Origin: CAWFKW01 sp963816535
GTDB taxonomy: Bacteria > Bacteroidota > Ignavibacteria > Tepidaquicellales > OLB5
Assembly (NCBI GenBank): GCA_963816535.1
Contig: CAWFKW010000003.1
Location: forward strand, 1,798,001-1,862,000
Direction of reading: 5' to 3'
Length of the DNA stretch: 64,000 bases
Below are positions 41,868 to 50,797 of the stretch, piece by piece. Under the pieces are notes generated by a model. That model made no database searches and had not been told where the DNA came from. It worked only from the letters and a program-made list of their open reading frames with translations. The position numbers and the translations under genes are program-made. Within the stretch, counting starts at the first letter, position 1. Every line of letters starts with the position of its first letter.

Positions 41868-41930
41868 ACCTCACCCCCCGGCCCCCTCTCCATATGGAGA
41901 GGGGGTGGCGCGAAGCGACGGGAAAGAGGT
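41868..41930. repeat. G+C palindromic repeat
   Basis: A perfect palindrome CCCCCTCTCC-ATAT-GGAGAGGGGG (41882-41905) preceded by CCTCACCCCCCGG. The unit is repeated, inverted, at 53659-53697. Confidence 0.75.
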
Positions 41931-41937
41931 AACAATC

Positions 41938-42786
41938 TCACGTTTGTGATTCTAAAGCCCTTTCCATTTCGGCAAGCTGCTCAATGGAATTAACGCCAGT
42001 TACTTCAAGCTCATCATCGGTTACAACCGAACCGATTTTTTCTTTCGGAATAAAATGAAAAATATCGGTCAGGTAATATTCGTTCTGTTTATTTTCAGGA
42101 GTAATTTTTTTAAGCGAATCGAAAAGTATTTTTGAATTCACAATATAGATGGCGGGATTTATTTCCTTTATCTTCTTCTCTTCTTCGGTCGCGTCTTTTT
42201 CTTCTACTATCTTAACAAATTTCCCGTTTTCATTCCTGACTATTCTGCCGTACCCGCGTGACTCTCTGAATACAGTGGTCAGCAACGTGGCGTTGTTATT
42301 GTTGTCAAAATGTTCTTTGATAAGATTTTCAACAGTTTCAAGTCTGAGCAGCGGCACATCTCCTGATAGAATCAACACCTCGCCATCGAAATCTTTAAGC
42401 AGGCTTTCCGCCTGCATAATTGCATGCCCTGTTCCAAGCTGTTCAGCCTGCACAGCATATTCGATTTGTTCGTCGGGATAAAGTTTTCCGAGGAAATCGA
42501 TAACCTGTTCGCGGTGATGCCCGACTATGGGAACAATCTTCTCTGCGTTTACATCCAGCGCAAGCTCTACTACATATTGTATCATGGGCCTTCCGCATAT
42601 TTCGAACATCACCTTTGGCTTATCGGGACTCTTCATTCTCTTGCCGAGCCCTGCTGCCAAAATAGTTACGGCAAGTTTTTTATCCACGGGATTTTCAACG
42701 CCTTTAACGCTTTTCATCAGCGCGTCAAGTTCCATCTGGCGCTTCGCTTCATTTTGTTCGACAAAATTTGTGTCCGTTATCGGCAT
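41938..42786 (-). CDS. UDP-N-acetylglucosamine pyrophosphorylase domain protein (GlmU N-terminal type)
   Basis: The 282-residue nucleotidyltransferase has the sugar-phosphate NTP transferase signature LAVTILAAGLGKRMKS (about 38-53), then PKVMFEICGRPMI, EQLGTGHAIM, LSGDVPLL and a C-terminal NEYYLTDIF. These are GlmU pyrophosphorylase features. The left-handed beta-helix acetyltransferase half of GlmU (about 200 more residues) is missing. The protein therefore can make UDP-sugar only, with acetylation supplied elsewhere. An N-terminal extension of 38 residues precedes the core. It follows the YESQA-repeat gene almost without gap. Confidence 0.88.
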   Translation of the reverse strand: MPITDTNFVEQNEAKRQMELDALMKSVKGVENPVDKKLAVTILAAGLGKRMKSPDKPKVMFEICGRPMIQYVVELALDVNAEKIVPIVGHHREQVIDFLGKLYPDEQIEYAVQAEQLGTGHAIMQAESLLKDFDGEVLILSGDVPLLRLETVENLIKEHFDNNNNATLLTTVFRESRGYGRIVRNENGKFVKIVEEKDATEEEKKIKEINPAIYIVNSKILFDSLKKITPENKQNEYYLTDIFHFIPKEKIGSVVTDDELEVTGVNSIEQLAEMERALESQT

Positions 42787-42787
42787 G

Positions 42788-43132
42788 TTATTTAAACTTT
42801 AGCATCCATGACTTTGAGGCGTTAAGCCACCCCGCCTGCGATTCATAATCGACAAAATGTATTTTCAAATCTGCCTGCGATTCATATTCTTCAAAAAAAA
42901 CTTTATACTGCGCCTGGCTTTCATATTCTTCGTTGTACCATAATCCGTCTTTGCTTGCCTGCGATTCATACTGAACCATATATACGTTCAGATCGGCCTG
43001 CGACTCATATTGCTCAACGTATACTTTTATATCAGCCTGCGACTCATATGCAACTTTATAGATCTTCTGGGCGTAGGACGCGCCGGAAAAAATCAACCCA
43101 GCTGCAAAAAAAGTAAAAATTATGTTCTTCAT
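42788..43132 (-). CDS. secreted YESQA-repeat protein (DUF6150-like)
   Basis: The 114-residue protein has a signal peptide (cleavage near SYAQ, residue 22) and then six copies of YESQA spaced 13-15 residues apart, each followed by a beta-strand-like segment (ADIKVYVEQ, ADLNVYMVQ and so on). This pattern is that of DUF6150-type proteins of Bacteroidetes, whose function is unknown. Exact conservation of the pentapeptide suggests a repeated metal, ligand or assembly site. The TAA is separated from the GlmU-type start by one base, so the two are co-transcribed. Confidence 0.85.
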   Translation of the reverse strand: MKNIIFTFFAAGLIFSGASYAQKIYKVAYESQADIKVYVEQYESQADLNVYMVQYESQASKDGLWYNEEYESQAQYKVFFEEYESQADLKIHFVDYESQAGWLNASKSWMLKFK

Positions 43133-43220
43133 ATTTTCCTTTATTTTATAAAGATGTAAAATGCCCGTTGTTCTCCGATGGAAAGACTGAGGAGATCTCA
43201 GAAAAGTTCGTGGATTTGAA

Positions 43221-43601
43221 TTACACTTCCATTATTTCATGGTCGCGCTTGATGTCGACAATTTTGTTTTCCTTATCAAGAAGTATTACGGCTGGACGGT
43301 AAGTTTTTAACTCTTCCTCGCTATACGTGCCGTATGTTATTATGATTATTTCATCGTTTACCTGGCCGAGGCGAGCGGCGGCTCCGTTAAGACATATTAC
43401 CCCACTTCTTCTTTTGCCGGGAATCGCATAAGTCTCAAATCTCTCGCCGTTATTTACATTTACAACCTGTACCCGTTCGAACGGCAGTATATCAGCTGCC
43501 TCCAGAAGATCGCTATCGATTGTCAGGCTTCCTTCATAGTATAAATTCGATTCAGTCACCTTTGCGCGGTGAATCTTCGATTTACACATTATGCGTCTCA
43601 T
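43221..43601 (-). CDS. panD: aspartate 1-decarboxylase
   Basis: The 126-residue pyruvoyl enzyme makes beta-alanine from aspartate for pantothenate. The self-cleavage site Gly24-Ser25 (YYEGSLTID) is intact, Lys9 and His11 (SKIHRAKV) are present, and FETYAIPGKRRSG and INGAAARLG-type motifs complete the fold. The start at 43601 fits the E. coli N-terminus and has a GAAAGGAA site upstream. It follows panC by 94 bases on the minus strand. Confidence 0.96.
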   Translation of the reverse strand: MRRIMCKSKIHRAKVTESNLYYEGSLTIDSDLLEAADILPFERVQVVNVNNGERFETYAIPGKRRSGVICLNGAAARLGQVNDEIIIITYGTYSEEELKTYRPAVILLDKENKIVDIKRDHEIMEV

Positions 43602-43695
43602 TTATTGCATTTCCTTTCAAATTTTGAGGTAAATTTATGCCTAATAAACAAAATTAACATTAATTTTAATAACCTCAAATGTCAAGAACAGTTCA

Positions 43696-44565
43696 CTAGA
43701 CTCTGATCAAAATATTATCTATCAACCTTACTTTCCCAAATCTTACGGCTAATGAAACGACGATTTCTTTCGTTTTTTTGATTTCATTCAGTGAATTCAC
43801 CTGTTCAAGACTTTTGGAATTATTAAACGAAATATAATCAATTTTAGTTACAGCCGCACGGGATTGAATAAGCTTCTGCATTTGGTGTTTGAGGAAACTA
43901 ATATCCCTGTTATAGTTCCTGTATTCAATTTTCCTCTTTGCATATTGCAGCGCCTTATACAGGTACGGCGCGTCGCTTCTTTGAGCTTTTGTTAAATACA
44001 CATTCCGCGAGCTCATAGCAAGGCCGTCGCTTTCTCTGAGAGTCGGGCCAATAATTATTTTTTGGTTTAGGTTCAGGTCGGCGGCCATTTTTTTAATTAC
44101 AGCGGCCTGCTGCGCATCCTTCTGCCCGAATACAGAAAAGTGAGGCTGAACAATATTGAAAAGTTTTAAAACAACAGTGGTTACGCCTCTGAAATGCCCG
44201 GGCCGTATTTTTCCTTCAAGCCCAACGGTTGTCTTTTCAACATTCACATAAGTTGAGAAACCGGCGGGATACAGTTCTTTTACATTGGGATAAAAAACGT
44301 AGTCAGTTCCGGCCAGGCGGCACAGTTTTTCATCGCGTTTAAAATCACGCGGGTAACGGGAGTAATCTTCCCCGGGCCCGAACTGCAACGGGTTAACAAA
44401 AATACTTACAAAAACAACGTCTGCTTTCTTTCGTGCGATTCGGATAAGCGATAAATGACCATCATGCAGATAACCCATAGTAGGTACAAAGCTGATAGTT
44501 TTGCCTTCATCACGCAATTTTGCCCCGACCTGATGAGCTTTCTTTACCGTACGGATGATTTTCAT
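43696..44565 (-). CDS. panC: pantothenate synthetase (pantoate-beta-alanine ligase)
   Basis: The 289-residue enzyme joins pantoate and beta-alanine using ATP. The class I nucleotidyltransferase HxGH motif is PTMGYLHDGHLSLI. Other hallmarks are FVNPLQFGPGEDYSRYPR, FGQKDAQQAAVI and the C-terminal ESDGLAMSSRNVYLT (KMSKS-like loop). Together with panD just downstream it covers two steps of coenzyme A precursor synthesis. panB is not in the window. Confidence 0.97.
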   Translation of the reverse strand: MKIIRTVKKAHQVGAKLRDEGKTISFVPTMGYLHDGHLSLIRIARKKADVVFVSIFVNPLQFGPGEDYSRYPRDFKRDEKLCRLAGTDYVFYPNVKELYPAGFSTYVNVEKTTVGLEGKIRPGHFRGVTTVVLKLFNIVQPHFSVFGQKDAQQAAVIKKMAADLNLNQKIIIGPTLRESDGLAMSSRNVYLTKAQRSDAPYLYKALQYAKRKIEYRNYNRDISFLKHQMQKLIQSRAAVTKIDYISFNNSKSLEQVNSLNEIKKTKEIVVSLAVRFGKVRLIDNILIRV

Positions 44566-44696
44566 TTATGCCTGAATATAAAATTAGGGGACTCAGCCCC
44601 TATGATAATTTTTAGATATATATTCACTATCTACGGGATTGCTTCCTGCCTGCTGCAGGCAGGCGTCCGGCAGTTGCCGGGTTCACAATTCACACG

Positions 44697-45542
44697 CTAC
44701 TTTGTAAACCAGAGAAGCGAATAATATATTCTTTCTTTCAGATCTTTCCTGCTGACAACATAATCGAGGAAACCGTGTTCCATAACGAACTCGGCGCGCT
44801 GGAATCCCTTAGGTAAGTCTTTGCCTGTCGCCTGTCTTACAACTCTTGGCCCAGCAAATCCAATTAAAGAATTGGGCTCGGCAATATTAATATCGCCAAG
44901 CATAGAAAAGCTCGCTGACGCGCCGCCGGTTGTTGGATCGGTAATTACGGAAATATAGGGAAGACCGTTTTCGGCAAGCTTTGCAAGCCATGCGGATGTT
45001 TTTGCAAGCTGCATCAGCGAAATTGCCGCTTCCATCATTCTTGCGCCGCCTGATTTTGAAATAATTATATACGGCGCTTTAAGCTTAATTGCCCTCTGAA
45101 TCCCCCGGGCGATCTTCTCTCCAACGACGGACCCCATGCTTCCGCCGATAAACTGGAAATCCATTGCGCTGATTACGGCTTCTATGCCGTTTATTTCGCC
45201 GCTCGCGTTTCTTACAGCATCGTAAAGCCCGGTCTTCTTTATCGATTCTTCAAGACGGTCTTTGTATTTTTTAGTATCTACAAAATTGAGCGGGTCCTTC
45301 GATCTTACTTTTTTGTCGAACTCGCTGTATTTTCCGTTATCGAACAGCAGCGTAAAGTACTCTTCGCTGCCAATCCTGAAGTGAAATTCGCATTTTGTGC
45401 AGAGGTAAAAATTATGCTCCCATTGTTTCTTGTGCATTATTTCGTCGCAGTTGGGGCATTTTACCCAGTTGCCTTCGCCGATATCCTCTTTACGGTGAGT
45501 CTCGGCTTCTATTTTGTCTTTTGTACGTTTAAACCATGCCAT
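44697..45542 (-). CDS. accD: acetyl-CoA carboxylase carboxyltransferase subunit beta
   Basis: The 281-residue protein has the AccD zinc ribbon (Cys29, Cys32, Cys48 and Cys51) followed by the crotonase-fold carboxyltransferase domain (VVGEKIARGIQRAI, SGGARMMEAAISLMQ, DPTTGGASASFSML, IGFAGPRVV). It transfers the carboxyl group from biotin to acetyl-CoA in fatty-acid synthesis, with AccA as partner. It lies 38 bases after tsaB on the same strand. Confidence 0.97.
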   Translation of the reverse strand: MAWFKRTKDKIEAETHRKEDIGEGNWVKCPNCDEIMHKKQWEHNFYLCTKCEFHFRIGSEEYFTLLFDNGKYSEFDKKVRSKDPLNFVDTKKYKDRLEESIKKTGLYDAVRNASGEINGIEAVISAMDFQFIGGSMGSVVGEKIARGIQRAIKLKAPYIIISKSGGARMMEAAISLMQLAKTSAWLAKLAENGLPYISVITDPTTGGASASFSMLGDINIAEPNSLIGFAGPRVVRQATGKDLPKGFQRAEFVMEHGFLDYVVSRKDLKERIYYSLLWFTK

Positions 45543-45580
45543 ATAGCAAAATCAAATGTCAAAAATTATGTATCAAATAA

Positions 45581-46246
45581 TCACTTTTGTTTTCTGAAGT
45601 TAAAATCCTTGATATAGAGAGGTTCAACCTCTACGGGATTCTTCAAGTCCCCTTTATCTAATCGTTCCTTCGAGAGCCTAAGCATTGAATCAAGCTCCGA
45701 ATCCAAATTTTCACTGTTTATATATTCAAAATAAGAATGTTTTCTCTTAGTTTCAGCGTCAAAAAAGCCCACAATCAGGGCATTGCCGGCAGTTATTGAT
45801 GATAATTGTTCCAATTCTGCGCAGCCTCTTTTGATTTCAGAGCCGTTTAACCACACTGAATAGTAATACTCCGGCAGATTTGCGGGGATCGCAATACAAT
45901 ACTCTCTCTGCGGGTCAGATTTTTTGATACGTAAGTAAGCCAGTTCAAAGCCTGATACAGGTATCAGCGGAATATCCAGCGCGGCGGCAAACCCCTTTGC
46001 TATCGAAAGCCCGACACGTATCCCGGTGAATGAACCGGGACCAATCGTTACTGCCACTGCCTTTACCGCTTCCAACGCCTTCCTGTGTTCATCGCTTAGC
46101 TTACGAAGGCATTTGACCAGATTATCGGGCTGTTTCTTTGAATCGGCTTTTTGGAATTCTGAAGCATATTCAACATAATGGCCGTCCGCTGAACTTAAAG
46201 CGGTGAACGCGCCGTTATCGCCTGAGTTTATCAGCAGTAAATTCAA
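45581..46246 (-). CDS. tsaB: tRNA threonylcarbamoyladenosine biosynthesis protein TsaB
   Basis: The 221-residue ASKHA-fold protein has the TsaB core VTIGPGSFTGIRVGLSIAKGFAAALDIPLIPVSGFELAYL (about 68-107). It is the scaffold partner of TsaD in making t6A on tRNAs that read ANN codons. Its ATG overlaps the tsaE stop (ATGA), so the t6A genes are coupled. tsaD is not in the window. Confidence 0.93.
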   Translation of the reverse strand: MNLLLINSGDNGAFTALSSADGHYVEYASEFQKADSKKQPDNLVKCLRKLSDEHRKALEAVKAVAVTIGPGSFTGIRVGLSIAKGFAAALDIPLIPVSGFELAYLRIKKSDPQREYCIAIPANLPEYYYSVWLNGSEIKRGCAELEQLSSITAGNALIVGFFDAETKRKHSYFEYINSENLDSELDSMLRLSKERLDKGDLKNPVEVEPLYIKDFNFRKQK

Positions 46247-46686
46247 AACCCCGGATTCTCCACTTTGATATACCTGTAATTCTCGTTTTCGGATGTGTGC
46301 GCAATGCGGACTTTCTTTGTGTCAGGCGGCAGCGAATCTTCAACAAGCTCGGGCCATTCGATTAATACAATTCCACGGCTGTTCATATAATCATCGAACC
46401 CGACGGAAAAAACCTCATCAGAATGCCTGAGCCGGTAGAAATCGAAATGGAATATCTTTGGAGATGTTTCAGAAGAATATTCGTTCACAATAATGAAGGT
46501 GGGGCTGTTCACAATTTGCTTTGCGCCAAGCCCGCTGCAAACTCCCTTTACAAACTGTGTCTTGCCGCTGCCCAGATCGCCGTACAAAGCTATAACGTCG
46601 CGGTCCTTTAACATTCCCGCAAACTGTTTCCCAACGTTCCGGGTTTCTTCGGCATTTTTTGTCACTACAGTAAAATCGTTTGTCAT
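46243..46686 (-). CDS. tsaE: tRNA threonylcarbamoyladenosine biosynthesis ATPase TsaE
   Basis: The 147-residue P-loop protein contains ALYGDLGSGKTQFVKGVCSGLG (Walker A near residue 40), VNSPTFIIVNEY and HFDFYRL, all TsaE signatures. It powers turnover of the TsaBD t6A complex. Start and stop overlap its partner tsaB. Confidence 0.95.
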   Translation of the reverse strand: MTNDFTVVTKNAEETRNVGKQFAGMLKDRDVIALYGDLGSGKTQFVKGVCSGLGAKQIVNSPTFIIVNEYSSETSPKIFHFDFYRLRHSDEVFSVGFDDYMNSRGIVLIEWPELVEDSLPPDTKKVRIAHTSENENYRYIKVENPGF

Positions 46687-46703
46687 TAGCTCTGCAAATT
46701 ATA

Positions 46704-46724
46704 GAGGCACATTATATGTGCCTC
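46704..46724. repeat. palindrome GAGGCACAT/ATGTGCCTC
   Basis: A 21-base palindrome lies between porX and tsaE with no T run. Its A/T centre between G+C arms resembles the palindrome at 59679-59706. Confidence 0.4.
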
Positions 46725-46808
46725 GTAAAAATTTGCCGGTTCAATTAAATTTAGTTCTGAATATTCAGTTCTGAAGCGCTTGTAAAGCGTCTCTTCTACA
46801 TAATTTTT

Positions 46809-48377
46809 TTATGTCTTCGGCTCCAGAGTCACTACAGGGAGTATCAGCTCTTCCATAGAAATGCCTCCGTGCTGGAAAGTATTTTTGTAGTGATTCAGGT
46901 AATAATGATAATCTGTCGGGTATACAAAATAAAAATCTTCCTTCGTTATAACGTAGTTTACGATCCCACCGCGTTTAGGAAGCATATAATCATGCGGGTT
47001 GCGTATAAAAATGGCCTGACGGTCGTCGCATTTCACGTTACGTCCGTACTTATAACGCAGATTGGTAGATGTTTCTTTATCGCCCAGCACCTTGGCGCCG
47101 CGCAGGCAGCGTATGCTGCCGTGATCGGTGGTCACAATTATCTTGACATTTTTCTGCTGGGAGAGGATCTTAAACATTGAGAAAAGGGCTGAGTGCTCAA
47201 ACCACGACTCTGTAAGAGAGCGGTAAGCCGATTCATCAGGCGCGATCTCTTTCAGCACAGCGCTATCGGAGCGGCTGTGAGCAAGAATATCCACAAAGTT
47301 TACCACAATAGCGTTAAGATGAGTGCTTGCAAACGAAGCTATTTTGTTTTCTATCCCTTTGCCGAATTCCTGGTCAAGTATCTTCACATATCTCAGGTCG
47401 TTCCTGAGTTTTATCCTTCTTCGCGCCAATAATTTTTCGAGAAATTCTTTTTCGTAATTGTTCTTGCTGTTCTCATCATCTTCGCCTTTTGCGAAAAGTT
47501 CCGGGTAATGCTGTTCTATTTCGCTTGGGAAGAGCCCGCTGAAAATAGCGTTCCTTGCGTACGGCGTGGCAGAAGGGATCATGCCGAAGTAATACTCTTT
47601 ATTAATTTTAAAATAATCGTACAGGTGGCGTTCCATCAGCAGCCACTGGTCAAGCCTGAGGCAATCAACCACAAAAAAGAAAATGGATTTATTGGAATCA
47701 AGTTCAGGTATAACATACTGGTCGACTACTTTGTTCGAAAATATGGGGCCCTGTTTTTTTTCATGAATCCACTCGAGATAGTTCCTTTCGAAGAATTTTG
47801 AAAACTCAATATTGCATTCGCGTCTCTGGGCAAGCACCGTGTCTTTGAGGCCCAGCTCAGGGTGTTCATCAAGTTCCATTTCCCATTCGGTCAGGTCGCT
47901 GTTAATTCTTATCCAGTCTGTATAATCAAGCGGCTCCATCATTTCCATGGAAATGCGGTTAAACTCTTTAATGTAGTCGCGGGAAACCGTTTCCCCTTTA
48001 ATGCGCTTTCCTTCAAGAAATTTTTTGCACACAAGCAGTATCTGGTTCGGGTTGACCGGCTTGAGCAGGTAATCGGATATTTTGGCGCCGATAGCGTCTT
48101 CCATCAGGGTTTCGGTTTCATTTTTCGTGACCATAACCACCGGAACATTGGGTTGAATATCTTTCAATGAAGAAAGTGTCTTCAATCCGCCCATTCCTGC
48201 CATCATTTCATCAAGAAATATGAGGTCATAGTTCTTATCCTTAACAAGCTCTATTGCGTCTTCGCCGTTAGTTGCTTTATCAACGGCGTATCCTTTATCC
48301 TCTAAAAACAGGATATTAGAACGCAGAAGCTCGATCTCATCGTCTACCCAGAGTATTTTGTTTTTGCCTTTTTCCAA
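46809..48377 (-). CDS. porX: PorX-like response regulator with PglZ (alkaline-phosphatase-like) domain
   Basis: The 522-residue protein joins an N-terminal receiver domain (VDDE at 11-14, phosphoacceptor Asp56 in IFLDEMM, Lys in YLLKPVN) to a linker and a C-terminal PglZ domain. The PglZ domain has FVVDCLRLDQW, ATPYARNAIFSGLFP, VNFVDILAHSR, IIVTTDHGSI and a terminal HGGISMEELILPVV. This is the PorX architecture. PorX regulates T9SS genes in Bacteroidetes and is linked to secretion through its phosphatase-like domain. PorY and the T9SS core genes are not in the window. Confidence 0.92.
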   Translation of the reverse strand: MEKGKNKILWVDDEIELLRSNILFLEDKGYAVDKATNGEDAIELVKDKNYDLIFLDEMMAGMGGLKTLSSLKDIQPNVPVVMVTKNETETLMEDAIGAKISDYLLKPVNPNQILLVCKKFLEGKRIKGETVSRDYIKEFNRISMEMMEPLDYTDWIRINSDLTEWEMELDEHPELGLKDTVLAQRRECNIEFSKFFERNYLEWIHEKKQGPIFSNKVVDQYVIPELDSNKSIFFFVVDCLRLDQWLLMERHLYDYFKINKEYYFGMIPSATPYARNAIFSGLFPSEIEQHYPELFAKGEDDENSKNNYEKEFLEKLLARRRIKLRNDLRYVKILDQEFGKGIENKIASFASTHLNAIVVNFVDILAHSRSDSAVLKEIAPDESAYRSLTESWFEHSALFSMFKILSQQKNVKIIVTTDHGSIRCLRGAKVLGDKETSTNLRYKYGRNVKCDDRQAIFIRNPHDYMLPKRGGIVNYVITKEDFYFVYPTDYHYYLNHYKNTFQHGGISMEELILPVVTLEPKT

Positions 48378-48460
48378 GATGTTATTACTAATTTTGTTGA
48401 AGAAATGCCCTAAAGGGGCTTAAATTAAATTAGTAAATTGATTTTCATGCAGGTTATGGT

Positions 48461-48468
48461 TATTTTTG
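48461..48468 (+). promoter_or_regulatory. TAnnTTTG promoter for rpsT
   Basis: TATTTTTG lies 50 bases before the rpsT ATG, with a TTG at 48438-48440 spaced 20 bases upstream, as in the lineage's -33/-7 promoters. Confidence 0.55.
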
Positions 48469-48518
48469 TAGTTCAACAATTATAAACGTATAAATTTATT
48501 ATTAAAAGGAACTTTTAG

Positions 48519-48776
48519 ATGCCATTAAGACACAAATCAGCGCAAAAAAGAGCAAGACAAACTGAAACAAGAACTGAATATAACAAACATTACAAAGCAA
48601 AGTTGAAAACCGCTCTGAAGAAAGTTCTTTCGGCCAAAACAAAAGCGGCCGGCGAGAAAGAGCTTAAAAGCGCGGTATCTGTTCTTGACAAGGCGGCAAC
48701 TAAAAGAATAATCCATAAAAATAACGCCGCAAACAGGAAATCGGCCTTAACACGCCATGTAAATAAGCTTAAATAG
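48519..48776 (+). CDS. rpsT: 30S ribosomal protein S20
   Basis: The 85-residue, highly basic helical protein matches S20 in length and in motifs (RHKSAQKRARQTETR at the start, KAATKRIIHKNNAANRKSAL near the end). It binds 16S rRNA in the small subunit. AAAAGGAAC precedes the ATG. It is the only ribosomal gene here and is transcribed alone, as usual for rpsT. Confidence 0.97.
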   Translation: MPLRHKSAQKRARQTETRTEYNKHYKAKLKTALKKVLSAKTKAAGEKELKSAVSVLDKAATKRIIHKNNAANRKSALTRHVNKLK

Positions 48777-48813
48777 GTTTGTTACAATAGCCAGGTATTT
48801 ACGTAATGAGTAT

Positions 48814-48849
48814 AACTAAGAAAGGAGCTAATTAGCTCCTTTCTTAGTT
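48814..48849. terminator. 36-base perfect palindrome, bidirectional terminator
   Basis: AACTAAGAAAGGAGCTAA is followed exactly by its complement, 38 bases after rpsT. It also overlaps the last codons of the decayed minus-strand gene. Its long stem and T-rich right flank suit termination on the plus strand. Confidence 0.7.
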
Positions 48850-49823
48850 TCTTCTATTTTTTCCAGGAGCCAGCCTTTAAAGTTAACCGAGTCTTCTTTT
48901 TCCAACGCTTTTCTTACGCTGTCTTTGTCAGATTTTGTTTTGCCCGTCCTGATGTCAATGATTCGTTTACAATAAAGCAGAAAATTATTTGTGGTGGTTT
49001 TGTAATATTCAGAAACATTTTTGTTATTTATTACAAAGTGTTTGTAGGCATCTAAAAGCGATAGCGCTTCTTCGATGAAATTCAGTTCAACATAAATTCT
49101 AAGCAGCAGGTTTCTGTAATCGAACTTTAACGTGAAAAGAGCGAAATCAACTTTTTTAAGCAGTTCAAGCGATTCAGCAAACTCCTTTCTTTCGAAACTT
49201 ATGTGCGCTTCAGAGAATTTCTTCATTACTATTTGCAGTTCTTTGGGAGACGGCTGCTGTATTCAATAATAAATTTTTCAGCCCAGTCAATTTCTTTCAG
49301 GTGCAGCGCGTTGATCAGTATCTGTCTGTAAAGCAATACGCGCATTTCCCTTCCGTCAGGAGAGAATACTCCGTGCGCCAGCCGGATCTTATTCAGCTCA
49401 AAGAGCTCGCGCCTGTAACGGTTCCTGTCGATAGTTTCCATCTTCATCCAGCAGATCGCCTCCGCCATTTGGTAAATGTTATACATTTTCAGGCGCATCA
49501 AACAGCGGCGTAACTTCGGGCAGAATTTTCTTCATCATTACATAATATTCCTCGCTGTCTTCGTTCAGGTAGTTCAGTATTGCGGCAACATATATCTTTA
49601 TTGCATTTTGAACCGGGTCGTCAAATTTCCCGTCCAGAATCTCCTGTGCAAATTTATTGAAATCAACAACATTCAGAAACGTAAGCAGAAACGGGTCCGG
49701 AAAAAGCGTGTTAAATATCTTCTTGTTTGTGTGAATGTCATGCAGCCCGTAGGCTAGCTTCATTACAAAACGATATATCAGGTAGTTATTTTTGCCGGCA
49801 ATGCTTTGCAGCGCCTTAAAATT
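48828..49823 (-). pseudogene. decayed paralogue of the helical-repeat protein at 5380
   Basis: Three consecutive minus-strand frames (49823-49479, 49501-49229 and 49226-48828 or their extensions) align in order with about residues 170-476 of the protein at 5380. For example, DWAEKFIIEYSSRLPKELQIV matches YAERFIEKFKVSIPKAELENV, and the end GWLLEKIEE matches VWLLEELNG. Frameshifts are needed near 49500 and near 49240. The N-terminal third has no counterpart and is closed by an in-frame stop at 49824-49826. The gene is dead unless the sequence is wrong at two places and the start is elsewhere. Confidence 0.82.
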
Positions 49824-49959
49824 TCAGGCAATTTACAAACTCCACAGGCAATAAAACCCTTAGCGTTACCTTTAAACTGATTTCGGCTAACACTTCAAGC
49901 ATTTCAAAAACATTTACAATCAAAGTGCATTAATTATAAATTCTGAGAAGCTAAAATTA

Positions 49960-49987
49960 AAAAGGAGCTCCACCCGGCTCCTTTTTT
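49960..49987. terminator. rho-independent terminator
   Basis: AAAGGAGC..GCTCCTTT with A/T flanks lies 53 bases beyond the stop of the minus-strand gene at 50040. Confidence 0.7.
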
Positions 49988-50039
49988 ATAAAACTTTTTA
50001 TTTGCCGGTATATGCCGGCTTGCTGAAACCGGTATGGCT

Positions 50040-50675
50040 TCAAAATCTTATATTTACTGAATAATAATAGTTCTTAAATTCAACGACTGCATCAGGTTTA
50101 TATAAAGATCTTTCGAGCAGCGATATGACGAGGTTTTTCAAAACGAATCCTGCAACAGATTGCATAATCTGGTTGGGCGGCAGTACAAATCTTAATGAGT
50201 TTTCAATCGCCAGAACCGCGGCTCCCTTTATGGCAAGCGACTTAAAATAATTTTTCACTTCTGATATAGGGACGTATATGCTGGAGCTGTGATTAGCGTA
50301 TATATTAATGAAGTCAAAAGGCTTAATGCTCATTTGCGGGGTGAAGTTAATAATTGCGTATTTCTGGTAAAACCCGCCGAAATTAATATTACTTCTGAAT
50401 GATGAAATAATGCCATGTGAATGGAACGTCTCCGTGTTCTTACGCTGGAGCGCTGCGTTTGTATATTCATGCAAGGCAGCATCGGAATTATCCGCCGCAT
50501 AATCTTCTTTATTTAGAACAGGAGCGCCCCTGGATTCTGTGTTCGTCCGCAGAACCGAGTTGTTATCCTTGTTTTCAATTGTTTGCCTGAGTCCGTCAGA
50601 TGATGTAAGCTGGGCGATAGCGCCGCGAACAACGCAAATCGAAATGAAGATAGATATTATAACCATTCTAATCAT
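50040..50675 (-). CDS. secreted protein of unknown function
   Basis: The 211-residue product has a signal peptide (hydrophobic core 4-18, cleavage near AIAQ, residue 22). A polar, Asn/Asp-rich stretch follows to about 85, then a segment rich in alternating hydrophobic residues (NFGGFYQKYAIINFTPQMSIKPFDFINIYANHSSSIYVPI) that could form beta strands, and a possible helix near 160. I recognise no family. An outer-membrane or periplasmic location is inferred from the leader only. Confidence 0.68.
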   Translation of the reverse strand: MIRMVIISIFISICVVRGAIAQLTSSDGLRQTIENKDNNSVLRTNTESRGAPVLNKEDYAADNSDAALHEYTNAALQRKNTETFHSHGIISSFRSNINFGGFYQKYAIINFTPQMSIKPFDFINIYANHSSSIYVPISEVKNYFKSLAIKGAAVLAIENSLRFVLPPNQIMQSVAGFVLKNLVISLLERSLYKPDAVVEFKNYYYSVNIRF

Positions 50676-50797
50676 GGTTATCAGATTTAATTCTGAAATT
50701 ACATCATCAGCAGAATACGTTGACAGTAAGGAGCAGTTTACAGTAAAGAGAGCTTACTCCGCGGGTTATGAAAATCGCCTGGAGAAAAATAGCAAGA

